From Elusimicrobiota bacterium (GTDB lineage: Bacteria; Elusimicrobiota; Elusimicrobia; F11), in NCBI GenBank assembly GCA_022709485.1, contig JAKLIS010000132.1, positions 1-5,087 of the forward strand: 5,087 nt of DNA, read 5' to 3'. The notes under the pieces were generated by a model that searched no databases, had not been told where the DNA came from, and saw only the letters and a list, made by a program, of their open reading frames with translations. The translations under genes and the position numbers were made by a program. This document shows, one piece after another, positions 1 through 5,065 of the stretch (its first letter is position 1; each line of letters starts with the position of its first letter).

Positions 1-1180
1 TTTCCGACACGATTTGGCCGAGTGAATTAAACCGGAAAATAAAAGAGTTCAACAGAGTTTCTTTGGCGCCCGAGAGTTCCTCCACTGAAGGGTCTTCTTG
101 CGTCATTTTTGAAAGCTCTTTTTGACACGCTTGAACAAATTGAACCGTCGATTCCGCTTTGGTCTGTCCGCCGGCGCCCACCAAGCCGGAGCCTTCGGCT
201 TCGGTATAAAAACTTCCGACCACATAAGCCAAACCAAGCCGAGATCTAATTTCAGCGAAAAGACGGGATGTCCCCCCCTCTCCCAATATGTAATTGGCCA
301 CCTCCAAAGCGTAATGATCCGGATTTTTTCTTTCAATGCCGACCCGGCCCATCACCACCCTTGATTGGCTGAACGCTTTCTGAACGACAAAAACATCGCC
401 CGAGGGAGGATTTTTCAAGGCATAATCGAACTTATCCGATGGTCGGCCGACGGGTTTCCACCCGGCCATGAAATTCTCAAGCTTGGAAATGATTTCGTCT
501 TTTTCAAAATCTCCCGAAACGGAAAGAACGGCCCCGTCGGGAACAACGATTTTTTTATGAAGGTTCTCCAAATCCCCTCTGGCGATATTTCGCAGAGTGG
601 ATTTTGTGGTATCCAGGGCGTAGACATGGTTTTTACCATACACCACGTCTCGAAACGCCCGGCGGGCGATGTTTCCCGGCGTTTCGTTTTGACGCCGGAT
701 GCCTTCTAAGACAAGAGCTTTCGCCAAGGCCACCTGTTTTTTCTCAAATCGGGGGTGAAACAAAATGTCAAAAAAGATTTCAAAACTCTTGTCCGTATTT
801 TTACTCAAGGCGGATAAAGAAATGCCGGCCGACTCCAAATTCGCGCTTGTTTCAACGCTTATCGCCGCGTTCTCCAGTTCCTCATTTAAAACATTCGTCG
901 GCCTTTTTCGAGTTCCTCCGGACCGCCAGACTTGGCCGAAAATTCCAACCAACCCCGCCTGATCTTTCGGCTGAAAAGCCGGGGACACTTTGAGCCTCAA
1001 AGACATTTCGACACGCGGAAGCTCGTGATCTTCGAGAAGATAAACAACCACGCCATTTGAAAGGACCGCGCGTTCAGGTTCCGGCGGCGTAAATTCGTGC
1101 GGCGGAGCCGGCGGAATTTTGGGAACGGCGCCAAATAAGGGGGCTGAAAATAAAAATATCAGAAGCCAAGCTGATCTCAT
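1..1180 (-). CDS. M16 peptidase-like protein, non-catalytic (R/Y-bearing) subunit; partial
   Basis: The frame is open from the ATG at 1180 to the window's left edge, giving 393 residues with the C-terminus missing. Residues 1-18 look like a signal peptide (MRSAWLLIFLFSAPLFGA), followed by a proline-rich linker to about residue 34, so the protein is probably periplasmic. The N-terminal M16 domain spans about 35-230. Where active family members have HxxEH, this protein has G79, G82 and Q83, so it cannot bind the catalytic zinc. The second M16 domain (about 255 onward) keeps the glycine-rich turn GEGGTSRLF (300-308) and the substrate-binding pair R312/Y319 in IRSRLGLAY. Known heterodimeric M16B peptidases pair such a subunit with a zinc-bearing partner, and the upstream gene is that partner. 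The start is well supported: ATGA overlap with the upstream stop, and a strong Shine-Dalgarno (GGGAGGGG) just upstream. Family assignment is confident; heterodimer formation is inferred. Confidence 0.93.
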   Translation of the reverse strand, partial: MRSAWLLIFLFSAPLFGAVPKIPPAPPHEFTPPEPERAVLSNGVVVYLLEDHELPRVEMSLRLKVSPAFQPKDQAGLVGIFGQVWRSGGTRKRPTNVLNEELENAAISVETSANLESAGISLSALSKNTDKSFEIFFDILFHPRFEKKQVALAKALVLEGIRRQNETPGNIARRAFRDVVYGKNHVYALDTTKSTLRNIARGDLENLHKKIVVPDGAVLSVSGDFEKDEIISKLENFMAGWKPVGRPSDKFDYALKNPPSGDVFVVQKAFSQSRVVMGRVGIERKNPDHYALEVANYILGEGGTSRLFAEIRSRLGLAYVVGSFYTEAEGSGLVGAGGQTKAESTVQFVQACQKELSKMTQEDPSVEELSGAKETLLNSFIFRFNSLGQIVSE

Positions 1181-2862
1181 TTTTCCCCTCCCGATTTTTT
1201 CTCAATCCAAGCGACGGTCCGGTTAGAAGGAATTAAATATTTTTCAGCCACGCGCTGGACATCAATTTCCGTGACGTTTTGAATTCCTTTTATCAAGGAA
1301 AGCAGCTCTTCCCAGTTTCCCGCCACGGCCTCAAAGTACGCCAATTGATTGGCCAACCCCGAATTGGATGAAAGACCGTCGATTAAGCCTTTTTCAAGGT
1401 TGTTCCGAACTTTGACAAGTTCTTGTTCCTTGGGCCCTTTTGTTTTTATCCGCTCAATCTCTTTATAAATGGCTTTTTCCAGATCCTTGAGAGTATTGGG
1501 AGCCAAAGGGGTCCCCCCGATCACAAAAACGTTCGGATCTCTTTCACCGGGGGTGGAGGCGCTCGCCCAAATAGATGAAGCAATCTTCTTTTTTTGGACA
1601 ATATTTTTATAAAGCCGGGACGTTCTCCCCGCTTCTAAAATATCCGACAACATTTCCAATGCCGCGTTATCTGGATGAAGGTGATTGGGCCTATGGAAGC
1701 CGATTAAAAGGGAGGCTTCGGCATCGTATTCCACGGCGACCCGGCGCTCCCCCGCTTGAGGAGGTTCAACAGAGATGTGATCAGAGAGGGCAGCTCCGTC
1801 ATTCCCGAATGCACCAATCGGGAATCCATCTTTATCCCCCGAACTCCCGCGTTCACCGGATGACTTCCCGCCCTCAAAATATTTTTTCGCCAACCGTTCC
1901 ACTTCCTCCGACTTAATTCCGCCCGCCACCGCCACGACCAACCGGTTGACCCCGTAATGCTTGTTAAAAAACCTCTCCGCGTCCATTCGGGTGAGGTGCG
2001 CCAAATCCGAATCCCAGCCGACGATGGGGCGGCCATACGGATGCGCCATGAAGGCCGCGGCCAAAAACCCTTCCCATAATTTTCCGTTCGGAGAGTTGTC
2101 CACGCGCTGGCGTCTCTCTTCTCTCACCACATCTCTTTCTTTGTAAAACTCCCGGAGAACGGGGTGGCGGACGCGGTCGGATTCCATCGCCATCCACAGC
2201 TCGACCTTGTTGGCAGGAAGAGAAACCACGTAATTTGTGAAATCAAAACCAGTGGACGCGTTCAACCCTTGGCCGCCGGCGCGCTCATAAATTCTCCAAT
2301 ATTCATCTTCGACAATATAAGTAGCCTGCTCTGCTTCTAACTCCAGGATCTTCGCCTTTAAATCTTTAATTATTCCAGGATTCCCTTTTGGCCCCTTGTC
2401 CGTCTCTTCAATGAGCTGCCCTTCAAGACGGTCCAATTGTTTCATGATTTTTTCTTCGGCTTTGAAATCCTTGGTCCCAATCGTCTTCGTCCCTTTAAAA
2501 AACATATGTTCAAACATGTGGGCCATCCCGGATTTACCGGACTCGTCGTCAATGGCCCCGGTCCGGATAAACATCGCGAAAGAAACCGTCGGAGAATCCG
2601 GGCGTTCATAAACAATCACGCGCATTCCGTTATTTAAAGTGAACTTTTTTACGTTGGAGGCAAAGGCTTGAATGGTGTCGGTGGATGCGGCTTGGGCTAG
2701 AGAAGGAAAAAATCCGCTCCAAAAAAGAAAAAGCCCGAGGCTTAAACCCCATAGGGAAAGCCGATCGTCCATTAAGGAATAAACACCTTTTTTAGGGTTA
2801 AGCCATCCGGAAGGGGCTGGGACGTTGCGGGGACCGCGAAGATGTTTAAGTCCAAAGGTCAT
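1177..2862 (-). CDS. Secreted M16 family zinc metallopeptidase, catalytic subunit
   Basis: This 561-residue frame encodes an M16 (pitrilysin/insulinase/MPP-like) peptidase. The inverted zinc motif is intact: HMFEH at 115-119, so H115 and H119 bind zinc and E118 is the catalytic base. The third ligand is probably E249 in RDVVREER (243-250). H119 to E249 is about 130 residues against a usual ~76; a charged, coiled-coil-like insertion at about 132-183 accounts for the excess. Family blocks such as GLNASTGFDFTNY (199-211) and AHPYGRP (273-279) are clear. In the second domain the R/Y pair is missing: V422 and S429 occupy those positions, while the downstream M16 gene has the pair. A hydrophobic segment at about 37-55 ending in AQA suggests export. 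The start is uncertain. ATG 2862 overlaps the upstream stop as ATGA but lacks a Shine-Dalgarno; ATG 2772 (Met31) has a distant AAGGTG and puts the signal peptide at the terminus, but with an acidic n-region. I chose 2862. Confidence 0.93.
   Translation of the reverse strand: MTFGLKHLRGPRNVPAPSGWLNPKKGVYSLMDDRLSLWGLSLGLFLFWSGFFPSLAQAASTDTIQAFASNVKKFTLNNGMRVIVYERPDSPTVSFAMFIRTGAIDDESGKSGMAHMFEHMFFKGTKTIGTKDFKAEEKIMKQLDRLEGQLIEETDKGPKGNPGIIKDLKAKILELEAEQATYIVEDEYWRIYERAGGQGLNASTGFDFTNYVVSLPANKVELWMAMESDRVRHPVLREFYKERDVVREERRQRVDNSPNGKLWEGFLAAAFMAHPYGRPIVGWDSDLAHLTRMDAERFFNKHYGVNRLVVAVAGGIKSEEVERLAKKYFEGGKSSGERGSSGDKDGFPIGAFGNDGAALSDHISVEPPQAGERRVAVEYDAEASLLIGFHRPNHLHPDNAALEMLSDILEAGRTSRLYKNIVQKKKIASSIWASASTPGERDPNVFVIGGTPLAPNTLKDLEKAIYKEIERIKTKGPKEQELVKVRNNLEKGLIDGLSSNSGLANQLAYFEAVAGNWEELLSLIKGIQNVTEIDVQRVAEKYLIPSNRTVAWIEKKSGGEK
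1185..1192 (-). promoter_or_regulatory. Strong ribosome binding site of the second M16 gene
   Basis: Read on the minus strand this is GGGAGGGG followed by AAAA and the ATG at 1180. The GGAG core lies 7 nt from the start. It sits inside the last codons of the upstream M16 gene (…SGGEK), so the downstream gene can be initiated directly as well as by coupling through the ATGA overlap. It settles the start of the second subunit. Confidence 0.75.
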
Positions 2863-3641
2863 AAGGAAGATTTAACGGGATAAAAATAGGATCCGAATTT
2901 TTCAAAGGCGTCTTTTAAGGTTCCGCTCATGAGGGTAATATCCATCGTTTTCCCTTTCTCCAAGAGACCTTCAGCCGCCGTAGCGATGAGATGGGCGACG
3001 CGACGAAACTCTTCTTTGGATTCCACCGAAAGTTTTACCCCCAAAAGAAGCCGGGACCCGGTGTCGTCGGATACTTGTATAAAGGCGGCTTCGAGGACTT
3101 CCGGAAGTTTCTGAAAGAACTCAAAAAATTTTTTTTCGAGAGCCGCCTTCTCGTCGGTCGCCGGTCCCACCATGACCTGCGTGTCTTTGGGAATGTACCG
3201 AATATTTTCTTCGCCTGGTTCCGGGGATTTCCCCTCCGCCAGGGTCCGAACAAGCGCGTCATCCAACTCCAATGTCACTTGGTTGGGGCCGATTAAAACG
3301 ATGGGGTACTTCAGCGTTTTAATGCTCGAGAAAATTTTAACCGCTGAAAATTCAAGGTAAGGGAGGTCCTTCTCCGTGTATTCGACGATAACGCGGGGCG
3401 AGGTGAAGAGCCACAAAACATCGCTTCCTTTAGAGTCCCGGCCCAACACAACGGGGATTTCAGGCAACTTTTCCGGATCGAAATCCGGCTCTCCTTGAGA
3501 TTCAGGCGCCGATGAAACGGGGATATATAGATGGGCGCGCAGGATGGCGTCCCAAAAAAGCCCGATATCCAAAGAGGTATCCACAAACACCTTTTTCATC
3601 AGGCCTTCGAGCGCTTCGGAAGGAATTAAGGCTGGTTGCAT
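2859..3641 (-). CDS. SseB-family protein (SseB N- and C-terminal domains)
   Basis: This 260-residue protein has no signal peptide or membrane segment and is probably cytoplasmic. The N-terminal ~135 residues match the pattern of the SseB N-terminal domain: a short helix, an LYIPV strand, then alternating strands including VLWLFTSPRV and YPIVLIGPNQVTLEL with a following helix. Residues about 150-255 fit the SseB C-terminal domain, beginning TQVMVGPATDEKAALEKKF and ending with the FGSYFYPV strand. Escherichia coli SseB is named for enhanced serine sensitivity on overexpression; no biochemical activity is established, so none is claimed here. It is the first gene of a minus-strand operon and its TGA overlaps the next ATG by 4 bases. 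Why it precedes a secreted peptidase pair is not evident. The start at 3641 includes the N-terminal helix typical of the family and has GAGGT 12 nt upstream; Met15 is an alternative. The assignment rests on recognised domain pattern, not an alignment. Confidence 0.82.
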   Translation of the reverse strand: MQPALIPSEALEGLMKKVFVDTSLDIGLFWDAILRAHLYIPVSSAPESQGEPDFDPEKLPEIPVVLGRDSKGSDVLWLFTSPRVIVEYTEKDLPYLEFSAVKIFSSIKTLKYPIVLIGPNQVTLELDDALVRTLAEGKSPEPGEENIRYIPKDTQVMVGPATDEKAALEKKFFEFFQKLPEVLEAAFIQVSDDTGSRLLLGVKLSVESKEEFRRVAHLIATAAEGLLEKGKTMDITLMSGTLKDAFEKFGSYFYPVKSSL

Positions 3642-3648
3642 AGGAAAA

Positions 3649-3677
3649 ACATTACCTCATCGAAGTTAAGGGGTCAA
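3649..3677 (-). promoter_or_regulatory. Candidate promoter of the sseB-M16-M16 operon
   Basis: On the minus strand TTGACC (3677-3672, 5 of 6 consensus bases) is separated by exactly 17 bp from TAATGT (3654-3649, 3 of 6). Transcription would begin around 3642, close to or at the ATG at 3641. The -10 would overlap the GAGGT proposed as ribosome binding site, so either this promoter makes a nearly leaderless mRNA or the real start of transcription is further upstream. The -35 lies inside the left end of the repeat element 3663-3875. A weak, sequence-only prediction. Confidence 0.3.
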
Positions 3678-3875
3678 GAAAGAAGGTACCGTTGCTGCTA
3701 GGGTTGCAAGTTGGACCGTCATCCCGTGATGTCTTTGCACGGGATCAAGGACTGGATGCCGAGCAGAAAATTCTCGGCATGACGATACTCGTCGGCATGA
3801 CGATATTCGTCAACATGACGAAATCCGTGTCCGCCCGGCGACTCCTGGCAACCTGGCGATGGGCCCCCTTAACTT
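3663..3875. mobile_element. MITE-like non-autonomous element with 11-bp terminal inverted repeats
   Basis: The segment is bounded by AAGTTAAGGGG (3663-3673) and its perfect reverse complement CCCCTTAACTT (3865-3875). Nested inside are GGTTGC (3702-3707) / GCAACC (3848-3853) and a compact palindromic block at 3717-3784. That block has an outer stem CGTCAT/ATGACG and two inner hairpins: ATCCCGTG/CACGGGAT with a 9-nt loop, and ATGCCGAG/CTCGGCAT with a 9-nt loop. Three 18-bp tandem units follow (3775-3828). No credible protein is encoded; the 62-codon plus-strand ORF across it is low complexity. Size, terminal inverted repeats and lack of coding capacity suit a miniature transposable element or REP-like palindrome. 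I see no convincing target-site duplication at the flanks, so mobility is inferred. Confidence 0.5.
3775..3828. repeat. 18-bp tandem repeat, three units
   Basis: Three consecutive 18-bp units at 3775-3792, 3793-3810 and 3811-3828. Units 1 and 2 (CGGCATGACGATAYTCGT) differ at one base; unit 3 (CAACATGACGAAATCCGT) has diverged further. All share CATGACGA. The first unit supplies the right arm of the CTCGGCAT hairpin, so the array looks like a tandem amplification of one end of the palindromic block. Confidence 0.75.
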
Positions 3876-3889
3876 ACTAGAATCTTTCC

Positions 3890-4060
3890 GTGGTTAATTT
3901 AAAATTTTCCATCACCCCCGAAAACAAACTTTATTTTCCTTGGCGGAAATTTTTCATCGGGGTGGCGGTTGCGCTTGCCGTATATTATTTATCGCCGGCG
4001 AAATTCCAAAATTTCCTGATATCCATCTGGAATTATGCAACGATGGAATGGCTAAAATAA
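3890..4060 (+). CDS. Small single-span membrane protein, hypothetical (56 aa)
   Basis: A 56-codon frame starts at GTG 3890 and ends at TAA 4058-4060. I do not recognise a family. The product has a polar N-terminus with a WRK motif (18-20), then one hydrophobic segment at about 21-35 (FFIGVAVALAVYYLS) and an aromatic, amphipathic tail ending MEWLK. The positive charge (R19, K20) just before the hydrophobic stretch would favour the N-terminus in the cytoplasm. An in-frame TAG at 3878-3880 rules out an upstream extension, and no ATG precedes the membrane segment. There is no Shine-Dalgarno. A -10-like TAGAAT at 3878-3883 would place transcription start almost on the GTG, so a leaderless mRNA is possible. 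It lies 131 bases before sixA on the same strand. The organised topology argues for a real gene, but translation is unproven. Confidence 0.45.
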   Translation: MVNLKFSITPENKLYFPWRKFFIGVAVALAVYYLSPAKFQNFLISIWNYATMEWLK

Positions 4061-4063
4061 AAA

Positions 4064-4157
4064 AGCTGTGAGCCGTGAGCTGTGAGCCGTGAGCTTTGAA
4101 ATCGGAGTCACAGCAGGGTTAATGCTTCAAGCCCAAAGCTTCTAGCTCAAGGCTCAC
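4064..4157. repeat. Heptameric AGCYGTG tandem repeat with inverted arm
   Basis: Five 7-bp units run from 4064 to 4098: AGCTGTG, AGCCGTG, AGCTGTG, AGCCGTG, AGCTTTG. An inverted partner follows: GTGAGCCGTGAGCT (4082-4095) matches the reverse complement of AGCTCAAGGCTCAC (4144-4157) at 13 of 14 bases. Inside it AGCTTTG (4092-4098) pairs with CAAAGCT (4134-4140). As RNA this would fold into a long interrupted hairpin between the small ORF and sixA. It begins 3 bases after the small ORF's stop codon. It is probably a dispersed repeat, and might act as a transcript stabiliser or weak terminator. Confidence 0.7.
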
Positions 4158-4191
4158 TCAGATCTCCCCTCCAAAAGGCGGCCTCAATAAA

Positions 4192-4671
4192 ATGAATATC
4201 TATATCATGAGACACGGACAAGCGGTCCATCCCTCATCATGGCACAGAGGAGACGAAATACGGCCTCTCTCAAAAGAAGGTAAAAAAGAAGCGGCAAAGG
4301 CGGCGCAAGGTTTGGCTCGGGCGGCGCTTTCGATCCAAAAAATTCTCTCGAGTCCTTTTGACCGGGCCCGGGAAACAGCTGAAATTGTCGGGAAAGAATT
4401 GGGCTTGGCTCCCATGCTTATAAAAGATCTCGCCTCTGGCGCCAAAGCCGAGCATTTTCGAAAAGTAGTTTCCGTCCAACCTGAAACATCGATTCTCGTG
4501 GTGGGTCATATCCCGGACCTCTTGGCTTTCGCCTGCCGGCTTATTAACGATGCCCTTATCATGGAGGAAGGCTTGGAAACCGCGGAAGTCATTGCCATCG
4601 AAACCCCCCCCATTCATGAAGGGTGGGCGGGTGGACAGGTCCTTTGGAGAAAATCACCTGAAAGCTGGTGA
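4192..4671 (+). CDS. sixA: Phosphohistidine phosphatase SixA
   Basis: This 159-residue, cytoplasmic protein is a small branch-2 histidine phosphatase. The catalytic motif is at the N-terminus as MRHG (6-9), with H8 the nucleophile that becomes phosphorylated and R7 a phosphate ligand. SSPFDRARETAEI (53-65) supplies R58, and VGHIPDL (104-110) supplies the second histidine H106. All four core residues (R7, H8, R58, H106) are present, and the length is normal for SixA. E. coli SixA removes phosphate from histidine residues of phosphotransfer proteins (the ArcB HPt domain and the nitrogen PTS protein NPr have been reported); the substrate here is unknown. The start is ATG 4192 with AGGCGG at 4176-4181, a rather long 10-nt spacing. 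It stands alone, between two blocks of heptameric repeats. A run of eight C residues (4604-4611) lies near the 3' end. Confidence 0.93.
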   Translation: MNIYIMRHGQAVHPSSWHRGDEIRPLSKEGKKEAAKAAQGLARAALSIQKILSSPFDRARETAEIVGKELGLAPMLIKDLASGAKAEHFRKVVSVQPETSILVVGHIPDLLAFACRLINDALIMEEGLETAEVIAIETPPIHEGWAGGQVLWRKSPESW

Positions 4672-4677
4672 AGAGGA

Positions 4678-4696
4678 GCCCGGTTCCCGGTTCCCA
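4678..4696. repeat. Short heptameric CGGTTCC repeat
   Basis: CGGTTCC occurs twice in tandem (4681-4694), with partial units either side, starting about 7 bases after the sixA stop codon. It has the same 7-bp period as the two larger repeats nearby but a different unit sequence. Confidence 0.55.
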
Positions 4697-4704
4697 GATA
4701 AGAG

Positions 4705-4831
4705 AAGTGCATAGTGCCTGGTGCCTAGTGCCTAGTGCCTGGTAAGACATTTGGTTTATGATGCTACGACTCCGCAAAACATTTAATTATCAAGTTATTT
4801 CTAGGCACCAGGCACAAGGCACTAGGCACTT
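4705..4831. repeat. AGTGCCT heptad arrays in inverted orientation (palindromic element)
   Basis: The left arm has five 7-bp units at 4706-4740: AGTGCAT, AGTGCCT, GGTGCCT, AGTGCCT, AGTGCCT. The right arm has four units at 4803-4830 that are reverse complements: AGGCACC, AGGCACA, AGGCACT, AGGCACT. Aligning 4705-4735 with the reverse complement of 4801-4831 gives 28 matches in 31 bases. The centre, about 65 bases, is A/T-rich and has no coding potential. Transcribed from sixA this would make a very stable hairpin and could end or protect that mRNA; as DNA it looks like a REP/MITE-type dispersed element. A 62-codon minus-strand ORF across the left arm is a translation of the repeat and is not annotated. 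Confidence 0.75.
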
Positions 4832-4877
4832 CCCCAAGCACTTCCCTTTAAATTTTTAACTATTTTTTTACACACTC

Positions 4878-4910
4878 TTGACACGCATTTGGGGCAAGAT
4901 GGGATAGGAT
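4878..4910 (+). promoter_or_regulatory. Candidate promoter with consensus -35 and A/T-rich upstream tract
   Basis: A perfect TTGACA sits at 4878-4883, preceded by an A/T-rich stretch (4847-4870) resembling an UP element. The -10 is less clear: TGGGAT at 4900 (16-bp spacer) or TAGGAT at 4905 (21-bp spacer). Transcription would start around 4910-4917 and run into the structured segment. The same bases read on the other strand could instead be a terminal repeat of an insertion sequence, so this is tentative. Confidence 0.35.
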
Positions 4911-4916
4911 AGTGGC

Positions 4917-5065
4917 TGCTCAAGTCAAGTTGGAGCGTTTGAGGGCCCGGCGTGTTGGAGGGGACATTGCCGGGCCCTTAATATTTGGTGCGGGTCCTAA
5001 GTCAGGTGCCGAAGGGGTCACCCATTAGGAGTCCCCCGTCAAGGGGTGAATAGAAATCCCGCTAA
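4917..5065. other. Unidentified structured segment: possible ncRNA, leader or IS end
   Basis: No recognisable gene lies here, but inverted repeats are dense. GGGCCCGGC (4943-4951) and GCCGGGCCC (4969-4977) form a perfect 9-bp stem around a 17-nt loop, followed by TTAATATTT, loosely like an intrinsic terminator or attenuator. Downstream, TCCTAA (4995-5000) pairs with TTAGGA (5025-5030) around GGTG/CACC, CCCC pairs with GGGG around GTCAA (5033-5046), and GCGGG (4990-4994) can close all of this with CCCGC (5058-5062) into a three-way junction. I checked for tRNA, 5S, SRP, RNase P, tmRNA, 6S and common riboswitch cores and saw none. Alternatives are the leader of a gene beyond the window or the edge of an insertion sequence. 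Confidence 0.35.

Noticed and set aside
122..993. Overlapping plus-strand ORFs of 65-129 codons
   Set aside because: They are antisense to the continuous 393-codon M16 frame, whose family motifs are clear.
3775..3828. CRISPR array
   Set aside because: The 18-bp units are directly contiguous with no spacers, and no cas gene is nearby.
3692..3880. 62-codon plus-strand ORF
   Set aside because: It runs across the palindromic and 18-bp repeat block; its repeated GMTI/NMTK residues are just translated repeat units, and it has no domain character.
4604..4611. Run of eight C residues in sixA as a phase-variation tract
   Set aside because: It lies near the 3' end, after all catalytic residues, and is short for slippage-driven switching; the frame is intact.
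4589..4777. 62-codon minus-strand ORF
   Set aside because: It overlaps the end of sixA antisense and then translates the AGTGCCT heptads (ALGTRHQAL pattern).
4943..4986. Confident intrinsic terminator
   Set aside because: The stem is excellent, but the following TTAATATTT is interrupted by A residues and no clear gene precedes it on the plus strand, so it is described only within the structured segment.
4912..5028. GTG-started 38-codon plus-strand ORF
   Set aside because: It has a plausible-looking composition, but no properly spaced ribosome binding site, and it is built across strong inverted repeats. Kept out for lack of independent support.
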